Translations under genes and position numbers: made by a program | Notes under the pieces: model-generated | Told to the model about the DNA's origin: nothing | Database searches by the model: none | The model's input: the letters and a program-made list of their open reading frames with translations, nothing else | Shown here: positions 36,329 through 45,791 of the stretch, one piece after another | How the letters are laid out: each line of letters opens with the position of its first letter | Position numbering within the stretch: position 1 is the first letter of the stretch | Assembly (NCBI GenBank): GCA_029339195.1 | Contig: JAPTJF010000063.1 | Coordinates: 62,001-126,000, forward strand | Length of the DNA stretch: 64,000 bases | Source of the DNA: Micractinium sp. NFX-FRZ | Lineage: Eukaryota; Chlorophyta; Trebouxiophyceae; Chlorellales; Chlorellaceae | Direction of reading: 5' to 3'

Positions 36329-39300
36329 GCGGCTTCACCGGCGAGACCTGCGGGTGCCAGCAAAGCAACCACCCCCGGCACCACACAGCCCAAGAACCCA
36401 GCAGCAGGTGATGCACTGCCGTGTCGTGCACGCTGCCTGCCTGCCTGCCCGCCTGCCTGGCTGTGGTGCCTGCCCATCGTGCAGCATCTGCTCCGCCACC
36501 ACATGACCTTGTGGCCGCTGCTGCCTGCACCATAAAACCTGCAGCGGGTGCCTCTAGGCCTGCCAAGCCCGAGCCTGCCGGCGGCAGCACACGGCCTGCA
36601 GCTGTCGCAACGGCGCCTCTTCCGACGCCTTCAAAGGCGGCAGCCCCTATGGCGGCTCCCGCTCCCGCCCCCGCTGCCGCCCCTCAGTCCAGTGGGCCAG
36701 CTGCCGGCGGCATGCCTGGCATGCCTGCCTGGATGATGCAGCAGCATAATGCTGGCGTGCCTGACTTCATGAGGCCGCAGCAGCAGCAGCACACCACAAG
36801 CGTGCCAGATTTCATGACGCAGCCGGCCTCCCACGCGGCGGCGCCCCAGGCCGCATTCCCTGCGTGGATGCAGCCTCCGCCCGCGCAGCAGCACCCCCAG
36901 CCCCAGCCGCAGGCCCAGCAGCCGCAGATGATGGCACAGCACTTCCCGGCCGCTGCCCCCAGCCCCTTCCAATTGGGAGGCATGATGCCGCAGCAGCTGC
37001 CCGCTGCCGCGCCCATGCACTTTCCAGTGGGCGGCATGATGCCGCAGCACTTCCCCACTGCCGTCCCAGGGGGCATGATGTTTCCTCCGGGAGGCATGGT
37101 GCCCTGTGCAATGCATGGGGCTGCCCCTGTTTTCGGCATGATGGGTTTGCCCATGCAGCACACCCTCCCCATGCAGCCCGCCCCCCAAGCCATGCCGGTG
37201 CCAGGCATGAGCCCGCCAGCCATGATGCAGCGCAGCGTGGCAGGCCAGCCAGGCAGCCAGGCAGCCATGCTGCAACCAAGTGTGCACACGGCCATTATGC
37301 ATGTGTCGGGGAGCGCCCCAGTGGGGGTGGCGGTGCCAGCTGTGCCAGCGGCACCCCGGGCAGCCGGCGGCGGCAGCAAAGAGGGCGCAGCCAGCGGCGG
37401 CGGTAAGGGGGGCACAGCCAGCGGCGGTGGCAAAGCGGGCGCGGCCAGCGGCGGCGGCAATCTCAGCAAGGGAGCCGCGAGCTCTGGAGCTCTGCAGAGC
37501 GCCGCTGGGGGGCCCAAGCCTGCGGGCAAGAAGGCCAAGGGGGCACCCTCCGCAGCGCTGAAGAGCGCCGCTAAGGGCGCCAAGCCAGCTGGGAAGGCCG
37601 CCGGCAGCAAGGCAAAGGGAGCCCCCTCTGCCGCGCTGAAGAGCGCCGCTGGGGGCGGCAAGGCAGCCGGCAAGGCTGCCGGCAGCAAGGCCAAGGCAGC
37701 TGGCAGCAAGAGCAGCAGCACGGGCGGCAAGGGAGGTTTGAACAAGGCGGCGGCAGGGGCAGTGGCGCCAGGCGCAGTAAAGGGCAAGAAGGGTGGTGGC
37801 AAGGATGGGGAGCGGCGGCAGCGTGGAAAGGAGGATGAGGACGGCGATGAGCGCAAGGGCCACGGCAAGGATTCGCCCTCCTCATCCTCCTCATCCTCCT
37901 CCTCCTCATCATCATCCTCATCCTCAAGCTCATCCTCATCAGATTGCTGCCACAAGGATGATGATGAGGAGCCATCGGATGGCTTGCAGAAGGATGAGGA
38001 TGAGGATGATGAGGAGCCATTGGATGGCTTGCACAAGGATGAGGATGATGAAGATGAGGAGGAGGAGGAGAGCAATGCCAGGCGAGGCCTTTGTTGTGTG
38101 TGCTGTGCAGCATGTCTGCCAGTGCTGTGCAGCATGCCTGCCAGCATGTCCACAAGTTTCATTTTGTTGATGGGACGCATGCACGAGTTTGCATGGCGGG
38201 CGTGGGCAGCAGCGAGCCGCGCTCAGCATGAATGGCAACGCAGCGCATATGGTGTTTGGACGTGTTGCCAAGGGTCGGCCATGCTGTGTGCTGCCTGCCT
38301 GCCTGCCTGCCTGGCTGCCTCCTTGCAGATCCGAGGAGGTTGATGCAGAAGAGGGGCAGGGAGAGGACGAGTGGAGCGGCAGCTGGGAGGAGGAGGAGGA
38401 GGAGTGAGTGTGCGCCTACCTGTGGGCTCAGGTGGACAGCCTGAGGCTGTGTTGCCAGCAGCATGGCTGCCTGGTAGGAGCGGCAAGCATGATGGGGGCG
38501 GCTGCGCTGCTTCCTGCCGCCACTGCCTGCCTGCATGGGAACTGCAGTTGTGCAAGCTGTGCGAGCTCAGCTGGGCCTCATTCCTCCGCCCGCCCTTGTT
38601 GGGGCATGGCTGCCTGCCTGCCTGCCTCACTTATCTGGTGCCTTGTGCTTGCCCGTGGCTCCCTGCAGAAACGGTGAGGAGGAGGGCGAGAGCGAGCTGG
38701 GTGACGATGAGGAGGATGGCGAGGAGTGAGTGGGAGGCTGGTGTGTAGGGGGGCCCTGGGGTGGGGGTGGTAGGGGCGGCGGGTAGCCAGGCAGCATTGC
38801 TGCGGTAGCAGCGGGGGCCAGCAGCTTGTGAGCCTGCCAAGAGGGGTAGGCCTGGCTGTGCTGCCTCTGGGCACTACTGCAATGCCCCTGCAATGCCCCT
38901 GCATGGCCCTGCATCGCGATGCGTCGCGCCTTGTTGCACAGCTCGGCAGCTCTGCTCATTGCCCCGCCGTGCTGCCACCTGCCTGGCCGCCTGCCTGGCT
39001 GCAGGGAAGAAGAACAGGATGGGGAGGACGACGAGGAAGAGGAGTGGGGCAGCGAGGGGGGAGAGGGGTGAGTGGGAGATGCCTGGATGTGGGTGGGTGG
39101 GTGCGTGGGTGGTTCGAGCTGCGGCAGCTAGCAGCTGGGAGTGGCAGGCATGCGGGGTGCATCTGATTTGAGCTTCCCCCTGGCACTACTGCCGTGCCGT
39201 TCCGTGCACCGCCGTGCGCTGCCCTGCCCTGCATCTATGCCCGCTCAGCACTCGCCGACACGCCATGCTTCGCTGTTGGGCCCTGCCTTGCCTTGATCCT

Positions 39301-39799
39301 GCACTTGCCTGTCTGCCTACTTGGCTGCAGAGAGGAAGGGCAAGAGGAGGACGGTGCAGAGGAAGACGCCGAGAGCGGTGGGGAGGTCGAGGATGGTGAA
39401 GAGGAAGACGGCGAGAGCGGTGGGGAGGAGGAGGGAGAGGGGTAAGTGGGCACGGGGCATGCGGGCGCATGAGCTTGCGGTGCACTGAGGTGAAAGCTCA
39501 GAGGCAGGATTGCAGCAGTGCACCCCCGCCTGGCGCCATAGCCCTGGGTCGCGCTGTGGCTGCTGTGCCAGCTGAGTCGACAATGTTGTATTGTTGTGTC
39601 CTTGCCTGCCTGCCTAGTTGCCTGCCTGCCTGCCTTCATGCCTGCTTTCCTGCCTGCCTGCCTTCCCGCCTTCAGGGAGGAGTGGGACGAGGAGAGCGGC
39701 GGCGGAGAGCTTGAGGAAGAGGAAAGTGGTGGTGAAGAGTATGAGGAGTCGGGCGGCGGCGGCAGCGAGGGCGGCGGCGGCGAGGAGGAGTATGAGTGA
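36329..39799 (+). CDS. Low-complexity Met/Gln-rich, Lys/Ala-rich and acidic protein; 5' end unresolved
   Basis: Exons 36329-36407, 36545-38081, 38329-38403, 38669-38725, 39005-39067, 39331-39441 and 39676-39799 join in phase to 681 residues, not counting a missing N-terminus. The order is: Ala/Pro-rich start; Met/Gln-rich part with repeated MPAWM, VPDFM, FPAWM and GGMMPQ motifs; GGGK repeats; histone H1-like basic repeats (APSAALKSAAGG); a run of about 20 Ser coded by TCN; then an acidic tail of Glu, Asp and Gly. The last five exons are all phase 2 and encode acidic modules, e.g. DEWSGSWEEEE and NGEEEGESELGDDEEDGEE. The first donor of this series is GC (AG then GCGAGG). No domain was recognised. 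The basic-Ser-acidic layout recalls nucleolar proteins such as Nopp140 or histone chaperones, but that is only an analogy. Seen: composition and phases; inferred: possible nuclear role. Confidence 0.65.
38082..39675 (+). repeat. Tandem series of duplicated acidic exons and their introns
   Basis: Five consecutive exons (38329, 38669, 39005, 39331, 39676) encode short Glu/Asp modules. Four end in the same way, with GA or GG followed by GTGAGTG or GTAAGTG, and the introns share gtgagtgggag at the start and a ctgcctgcctgcc plus CAG acceptor. Unit length is about 325-345 bp. This fits repeated tandem duplication of one exon-plus-intron unit. Confidence 0.7.
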
Positions 39800-40326
39800 T
39801 GCGGCTCGACACATTGTTGGTGACATTTTTGTGCTGATATTTCTACTTGAAGTTTTAGCCCAGAATTTTTCCAGTAGGCAGGGCAAGTCGATGCAGTCAC
39901 CACCCAGTGCAGGGGCCGGGCGGGCGCTGCCGTCTGCCGCTTCCGTCTGGGCACGTGCCCATCACACTTCGGCCTCACAGGGATGCTTTGAATTCTTTCC
40001 ATTCTGTCCTGTATGTGAGCCTAGTACATGTGCAAATCAAAGCTGTCAGAACGCAAGCAGCAACCCATCTGCCATGCACCCACCGTCCTCAGCGCAGCCG
40101 GCTTAGCGGGCGCACAGCAGGCAGGCTGCGCAGCGTCACCCGCCCCGCCTGCCCCCCAACGTGAAGGTCAACAGGCTGCTGGCCTCCCGTCGTATATTCA
40201 GCTGCCCAGTTCTTGAATTCCGTTCATCTTGGGAAGCCAGCAACCCGGCAGCCGCCCCGCGGGAGCAAGCAGCCAGGCCTCGGTGCCACCGCCCTTCTGC
40301 TGCTCGCCGCACGCTGCTGGCACGCC
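39800..40326. other. Intergenic region between the acidic-protein and lipocalin-like genes
   Basis: AT-richer 3' region at 39800-39880, then the presumed promoter of the next gene. No gene or TGTAA motif was recognised. Confidence 0.4.
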
Positions 40327-42193
40327 ATGGTAGCTGGAAGAGCTGCTTTGGTGGCAGCGGGCGTGCTGGGTGCCCTGTGGGCGCACCACCGCACCAGCAA
40401 GGCGCCCAAAAAGCCGACGCCGCGACGCAGGGTGGGGCGGCAGCAGCATCGGCACGCAGCAGCAGTAGCAGCAGCAGCAACGGCGCCGGTAGCAGCAGCG
40501 CCTGCACCGGCCAGCAGGCAAGCTCGCAGCAGCAGCAGCACCGCCGGCCGCGATGGCGGTGGCGGCGAGGGCGCCAGCGGCCGCACCGGCGGCCTGGCTG
40601 CATACCTGCTGCTGCTGCTCCTCGCGCTGCTATCGTCATCAGCAATTGTCTTTGCAGAACACCTGCGCCCCGCCGGCTACAGCAGCAAGGAATGGCAGCA
40701 GCTCGTGTCAGCAGCCAGCCTGGCCACAGCTTCCGTCGGCGCTGTAGCCTGGCTCCTGCGCCGGCGCCCCGTCGGCGCCGACGCCAACAGCACAGCGCTC
40801 GCGGCAGCCCCTGCAGCAGCAACAGCGGCAGAGGCAGAGGCAGCGCTGCAGGTTCCAGCGGCGCCCGCACCAGCCCAGGACCTGACCGGGGTGTATCTCA
40901 AGGACTGGGAGCTGTCTGACAGCATGGACGAAGCGTGCGACGCGATGCAGCTGGGGGGCCTCGTGCGCACCGCCATCAAGTGAGCCCCCATCTCCTTTTG
41001 GGCCTGCTGCTGCTGTCGATGCTGCTGTCAGTCTGGAGTTACCACTCGACCCCTGTGCCACTCCTCATGCTACCTGCACTCCTCCTCTCCTTGACCCTCC
41101 TGCTGCACGAGCTGGGCCGCCCCTCCGCAACGCCGGTTCCCCGCAGCTTATTGTGAACTGATTCAATCTTCATTATGATATTCCTTCTTTCTTTTTCTTC
41201 TGCCCCAGGATCATCAAGGGCGTGCAGCTGCGGCAGGACGAAGTGTCCGGGCTGTTCACCATGTCTGTCCTCTCTGGATTCCTGTGGTTCAAGATCACCG
41301 AGCGGTACCCCTTGGACGGCACCCGCCTGCAGTACGGGCGGCGCGACCTGCGCAGAGGTGGGCGGGCGGGCGCATGCGGGGGATGGGGGCGAGTGGTGCT
41401 GGTACCTGCTGCTGCTGCCTGCTATCCTGCTGTGCTGCACCCGGCTGCAGCCCACACGGCGGGACATGCGCAGAGGTGGGCAAGTGGGCGTGGAGATGCT
41501 GGGTGCAAGTGGTGCTGGTGCGGCTGCTGCCGTTGCCGCCACGGCTGCTGCCTGCTGTGCTGCACGCTTGTGGAGCTTGCTCGGTAGGACCCTGCGCAGA
41601 GGTGGTTGGTTGCGTGCGGCACGTGGGCTGTGGTGGGTGCCTGCGAGTGCATCTGCTGCGAGTGCATCTGCAGCAGTGGAGGTGTGCACGAGAGCAGTGC
41701 GCGCCTGCCTGCCTGCCGCAATCCCGGCCTCGGCGTGCCCGCCTGCCCCAGTCACCCCACCCTGCCCGCCTGCCCGCCTGCTCCGTCTGCCGCAGGCAAG
41801 CACACGGGGCACGTGGAGCGCTGCCCCGTCACCGGCGGCGTGCTGCTGAAGGTGGAGTGGGGCCCGCCCCACGCCGGCAGCGGCTGCGACCTCTTCCACC
41901 TCGTCAGCCCAGGTGCGCCCTGTGTGTTCTGCTTGCTGCTGCTGTTGGGTGCTGGTTTTTTGGCGGCAGCTGTGGCGCTGCTGCTGGCCCTGCTGCTGGT
42001 GTTAGCATGCAGCAGGCAGGCAAGCAGGCAGGCCGTGTCAGCCGCAATCCTGCTTGTTACTCACGCCTGCTGCCTGCCTGCGCCCCTGCCTGCTGCCCTT
42101 CCACACCCCGCAGACGTGCTGCATGTGGAGACGAGCATGGTTGTGGAGGGGCGGCCCGTCAAGTACCGCCAGGTGTACCGCCGCAAGTGCTAG
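40327..42193 (+). CDS. Two-helix membrane protein with a lipocalin/FABP-like C-terminal domain
   Basis: Four exons (40327-40979, 41209-41357, 41796-41912, 42114-42193) splice in phase to 332 residues. The N-terminal third is Ala-, Arg- and Ser-rich (possible targeting region), followed by two hydrophobic segments, AAYLLLLLLALLSSSAIVFA and SAASLATASVGAVAWLL, the second ending in basic RRR. The C-terminal domain, from LTGVYLKDWELSDSMDEACD to KYRQVYRRKC, has alternating hydrophobic residues (FTMSVLSGFLWFKITERY, HVERCPVTGGVLLKVEW, LHVETSMVVEGRPVKYRQVY) as in a small beta-barrel that binds lipids. The family name is an inference from this pattern. A membrane-anchored lipid or pigment carrier, perhaps in the plastid, is possible. 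The intron after 41357 carries two extra copies of the exon end. Confidence 0.65.
41440..41610 (+). repeat. Two decayed copies of an exon end plus donor in the lipocalin-like gene
   Basis: The exon end at 41345-41358 (gacctgcgcagaggtgggc) recurs at about 41461-41478 (gacatgcgcagaggtgggc) and about 41588-41602 (gaccctgcgcagaggtgg). The upstream ctgcag and downstream agtggtgctggt (41391 and 41509) are also repeated, defining a unit of about 115 bp. Confidence 0.85.
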
Positions 42194-42285
42194 GCGTACC
42201 GCCAGGCGTGCGGCCAACAGGGAACGACCCACTGTACCGCCAAGTGTACCGCCGCAAGCGGCCCACTGTACCGCCCGGCCTTGAC
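42160..42285 (+). repeat. Short repeats of the 3' coding end continuing into the 3' UTR
   Basis: The last codons contain taccgccaggtgtaccgccg. After the TAG at 42191-42193 related blocks recur: gtaccgccaggcgtgcggcc, then ctgtaccgccaagtgtaccg near 42233, and ctgtaccgcccgg near 42265. The array covers about 120 bp. Confidence 0.85.
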
Positions 42286-43183
42286 AGGCTGTTTTGCAAC
42301 CCCTTCGCAGGCAGCGCCCCATTCGAGCGCTGCATGCACGCCTTCATGGCCATGCTGCAGGCGTTTGTGTCACCTGAACGGATGCACCTTGCACCTCAAC
42401 TCCATGGCCGGTATCAGCACGTCTCTGCTGTACCCCTTTTGCTCTGTCTGCCTTTCATGCCCGCTGCTGCAAACCTCGATGTTGCTCGCCCCAACGAGTT
42501 GTACCACTTGCTCCACCCTGCACCACCTGCTTCCTTCCAATCCATCCACTTTGAAACCCGCATTCTTGCACCTGCGCCTGCTGTATATGCTGATCGCACC
42601 TTCCTTGCAAAATCAAGCACACTGACCAGACGCGCAGGGCTGGGTTGCGGGTGGCCGGGCCATGGTGTTGGGTGCTGCCAGCAGGGATTCTTGCAGAGGC
42701 TGGGCAGGTCCATGCAGACCGACTCTGTGCAGCTGGACAGATGGGGGCACTCGTCTTCCTTTTGGTTTTAAAAAGTGTGCCCAAGTGAAGGGAGCACATG
42801 GTGCCAACTCAGCGACGGCGCCGGTGCCCCTTCAGCCAAACCCTGCTCGGAAGCTCTTCGGTCCGTGCTTACTGCTTTTAAAAGAGGCTGAAGTCATTTA
42901 CATCAAGCCGAAGGTGTGTCGGAAGCCGCGCACGCTAGCTTCCCGAGTCAGCCGACCCGCCGGCCTCTTGGACTGCTCGCAGCATGGCCTGCAGCGCTGT
43001 TTGGCGGTTCATGAAGCAGCGGGAGGCAGCGACGACCCCGTCCCTGCCTCTAGAACCAGCCAACCCTTGAGCCACCCCCGCTGGGCCGCCGCTGCCGCAC
43101 CGAGGCCCACACATACCGCCCCCGTCTCCTGCAGACACATCAGGACACACCCCACAGCTAGCAGCGGCGCCACCCCAACAAGC
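42286..43183. other. Intergenic region before the 95-residue protein gene
   Basis: AT-richer tracts at 42420-42620 and 42760-42910. No splice-consistent gene or recognisable domain was seen on either strand. It presumably holds the 3' UTR of the lipocalin-like gene and the promoter of the next gene. Confidence 0.4.
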
Positions 43184-44705
43184 ATGTCTCGCGATGATGA
43201 GGGGCTGAGCCACATGGCGGTTCTGGGGGAGGACGCCAGCGGCACCACCGGGCGCTTAGCTGGCGAGGTGGGGCGCCCTGGTCCGGCCCAAGAGGGGGAT
43301 GCCAGGGCGGGGTGGGGGCGGGCAGGGTCACTGGATGGCTTTCGTGGTGCATTTGCCGTCCTAATTCAGCTGAGCAGGGCGGAAAGCGGCCCCTGGAGCG
43401 GCCCTGCTTTGCTCTCCTGCTCCTGGCGTCCTGCTGCAATCCTCTGATACTCCATCTTGCCGTGCTACCGCCCCCCTCCACTGTTGCCGGCTCCTCGCAG
43501 GTGGGCGGCAGGGGGGACCATATCCTGACGCCCCAGCACGCCCAGACCGAGGGCCAGGTGAGCCGCCTGCCGCACCCGAAGGGGCTTCGATTCCCCTGCT
43601 CCCAGATTGTAGCGAGGGCTAGCTGTCTCCCTGCTGCAGGCGTGCCTGCCTGCCGCTGCCGCTGCTTAGCGGCAGGCGGGCAGGGCTGCCTGCCTGCTGC
43701 TGCCTGTCTGCCTGCCTGCTACCGTTATGGGGCTGCCTGGTGCTGGATTGTGGCTGCAGGCCGTTCTGTGTATGGGGCGGTCGACCCGCGGTCTGCCATT
43801 AGGGCTGTCTGCCTGCCTGCCTGCTGCCGCTACGGGGCTGGCTGGCTGGCTGCTGCCACGCACCCATGCTGCCCTGGCATGTTAGCAACTGCATCGGACT
43901 CTGGCGAGTTGGCGGCACCGGGCGGCAGTGTCCAAATTTCGCGCAACATCCAAGAAGCCACGTCATGCCAGAACACACACCTCTTTTTGTAAGTACAGAA
44001 AACAAACAACCGAGACCCTTTCTGCAGCCGGAGCCGGAGGAGGACCCTCGCGAGGTGCCCGAGGAGCAGGACCACGTGGACGTTGACCACGAGCTGGCGG
44101 GGCCGCCGGCGGTGCAGATGCACGAGGTGGTGGGTGAGTGGAGGTGGTGGGCGGGCTGGCGGAGGAGGGAGCCGGGGGTCGCATGCATGTCTGGGTTGAG
44201 AACCGTGAGCTGGCCGCCGGCGGTGCAGATGCACGAGGTGGTGGCAGAGTGGGCAGGTGGGTGGGGAGGGAAGGAGCTGGGGGAGCAAATGCGCTGTGCT
44301 GTGCTGTGCACCTGCCCCGCTGGCGCAGCATGCTGTGCGCGCAGGTGCATGTTGTGGGCGGGGGATGGGTGCCTGCTCATCTCCCCCGCTGGGCAGCCCC
44401 GCCAGCGTGGCCCGCCACGGGGCTGGCTGCGGCAGCCCACCTACACTTCAACCGACGTCGGGGGCCGAGGGGCGGCGCGGGGCAGGGAGCTTTGCAGACG
44501 GGCATGCTGACATCATGCCGGGCACGCTGACCTGTGAATGTCCACCTGTGCCTGTGTGCCTGTATGCCTGTGCCTGTCCCTGTGTGCCTGTGTGCCTGTG
44601 CCTGTGTGGATGCACACCTGTGCTGAGTGTTGCGTGGGCGGGACCTCCCCTGGTGCGCATGCAGAGCCCTCCAACCCCGCCAACCCGTCGGGCGATGTCG
44701 ACTGA
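43184..44705 (+). CDS. Small hydrophilic acidic protein, 95 residues
   Basis: Four exons (43184-43267, 43501-43557, 44028-44133, 44665-44705) join in phases 0, 0 and 1 to 95 residues, beginning MSRDDEGLSHMAVLGEDASG and ending SNPANPSGDVD. It is rich in Glu, Asp, Gly and Pro, has no Cys, no signal peptide and no hydrophobic segment, so it is probably soluble and largely disordered. The composition is reminiscent of small LEA-type stress proteins, but no signature motif was recognised and the function is unassigned. TGTAA lies 224 bp past the stop. Intron 3 contains a decayed copy of the end of exon 3 at 44208-44255. The start is the first Met before a splice-consistent reading; an upstream 5' exon cannot be excluded. 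Confidence 0.55.
44208..44255 (+). pseudogene. Decayed copy of an exon end inside intron 3
   Basis: The sequence gagctggccgccggcggtgc and the following cagatgcacgaggtggtgg repeat the end of exon 3 (gagctggcggggccgccggcggtgc onward, 44091-44133) about 110 bp downstream. The copy has lost six bases and its donor is changed from GGGTGAGT to GGCAGAGT, so it should not splice. Confidence 0.85.
44541..44622. repeat. TGTGCCTG-type minisatellite
   Basis: Irregular head-to-tail copies of gtgcctgt and tgtgcctg occupy the intron just before the last exon of the 95-residue protein gene. Confidence 0.85.
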
Positions 44706-44928
44706 AGTGGGACCGCCGCTGCAGTCGGCTGGTTCAAGCGAGAGCAATGCACCGTGCGATGGTGGCTGCACATCAGCAGGCGCCATGCCCAAGGCACTAA
44801 GACTTAGGCATGTCCAACGCGCACTCAAAGCCGGCCCAACATTGCCTGCCGATGCCGTGAAATGCAAGCAGTTGTGCCACATGCTCGACCTGTGAGTGCC
44901 AGACTTACAGTCCGGCGTGGCTGCAAAG

Positions 44929-44933
44929 TGTAA
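44929..44933 (+). terminator. TGTAA polyadenylation-type motif
   Basis: TGTAA lies 224 bp after the stop of the 95-residue protein. Usage is inferred from position. Confidence 0.5.
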
Positions 44934-45674
44934 CGAGCAAGCTGCCTGGCAGCAGGGGGGCCGAAAGGCGGCAACTACTAGCAACGGAGATGCAGTGCGG
45001 AGTGCGATGCGAGGGCTGCAGTGCCCCACTGGCACTGGAGTGGGCTGCACTGAGAGGGGGAGCTGCAGCAGGATGGCCTCTGCCCATTGGGTTGAAGCTT
45101 CAGCGGGCAGGGGCGAGAAGGGAGGTTGAATCATTCATCATCGGATGCACTGTCTACCTTCTAGGCAACAGGAACGAGGGGTGCGGCTGGATGGGAGGGG
45201 CGCGGCCCCAGGGGCTGCACGCACTGCAGCGGGGGTCGAAGGCCTGCCCAGCTGGCACATTCAATGCGAGCGCACAAAAGTGTGCAAGCATGCAGGGAGG
45301 GAGGGGCGGGGGGCGGCGAGGAAGACAGACAGGGAAGGCGTCGGTTGGGGTTGCTAGCGCTGGGCCTGCTGGGATGCTGACTACACAGGTGCTTGCTGCA
45401 GCCTGGGGGCTGCTGCGTTAAAAGACGAGAGCATGAGCGTGTGGTTTGTTCAGGGCATCGGTGAGGGATCAAACAAGGGAAGCAGCAAACGGGGGACTTG
45501 ATGCAAATGAAAGCGAGGAGAAGAGAGGAGCGGTTTGTGGAGCGGGAAAAGGTGCTGCAGCACAGCCCAGGCAAGGCTGCTGCGGGCACTGCAGCACACA
45601 CACTGCAGGATTGCTGGTTGAGGAGGCCACGCGAGCTGCCGGCCGCCCAAAGTGTCCTCCAACGCTGGGCTGTG

Positions 45675-45679
45675 TTACA
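45675..45679 (-). terminator. TGTAA polyadenylation-type motif after the TRP-like gene
   Basis: TTACA on the plus strand (TGTAA on the minus) lies 113 bp past the stop of the TRP-like gene. Usage is inferred. Confidence 0.5.
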
Positions 45680-45791
45680 GAGCTGGCGGGGCAGCTAGCT
45701 GCCGTGCTTTGCAGTCACAGCTGGGTGCATCTGCGCACGCTTTGGCTCCTGTTGCTGCTCCTGTTGCTCATTGTTGCTGGTACTGCTTCTG

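Larger units (their letters stand above)
44706..45791. other. Convergent 3' region between the 95-residue protein and the TRP-like gene
   Basis: The two genes face each other here. TGTAA motifs occur for both (44929 plus, 45675-45679 minus). No additional gene was recognised. Confidence 0.45.

Noticed and set aside
36631..38180. Long minus-strand open frames opposite the acidic-protein gene (about 410 and 498 codons)
   Set aside because: Their length comes from the biased base composition of the sense strand. The plus strand has phase-consistent exons and motif repeats.
38082..38343. Continuation of the large exon by 87 codons to a stop at 38343
   Set aside because: The text becomes Cys/Leu-rich and unlike the rest, while a GC donor at 38082 gives a phase-correct join to further acidic modules. 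It may still be a minor intron-retained form.
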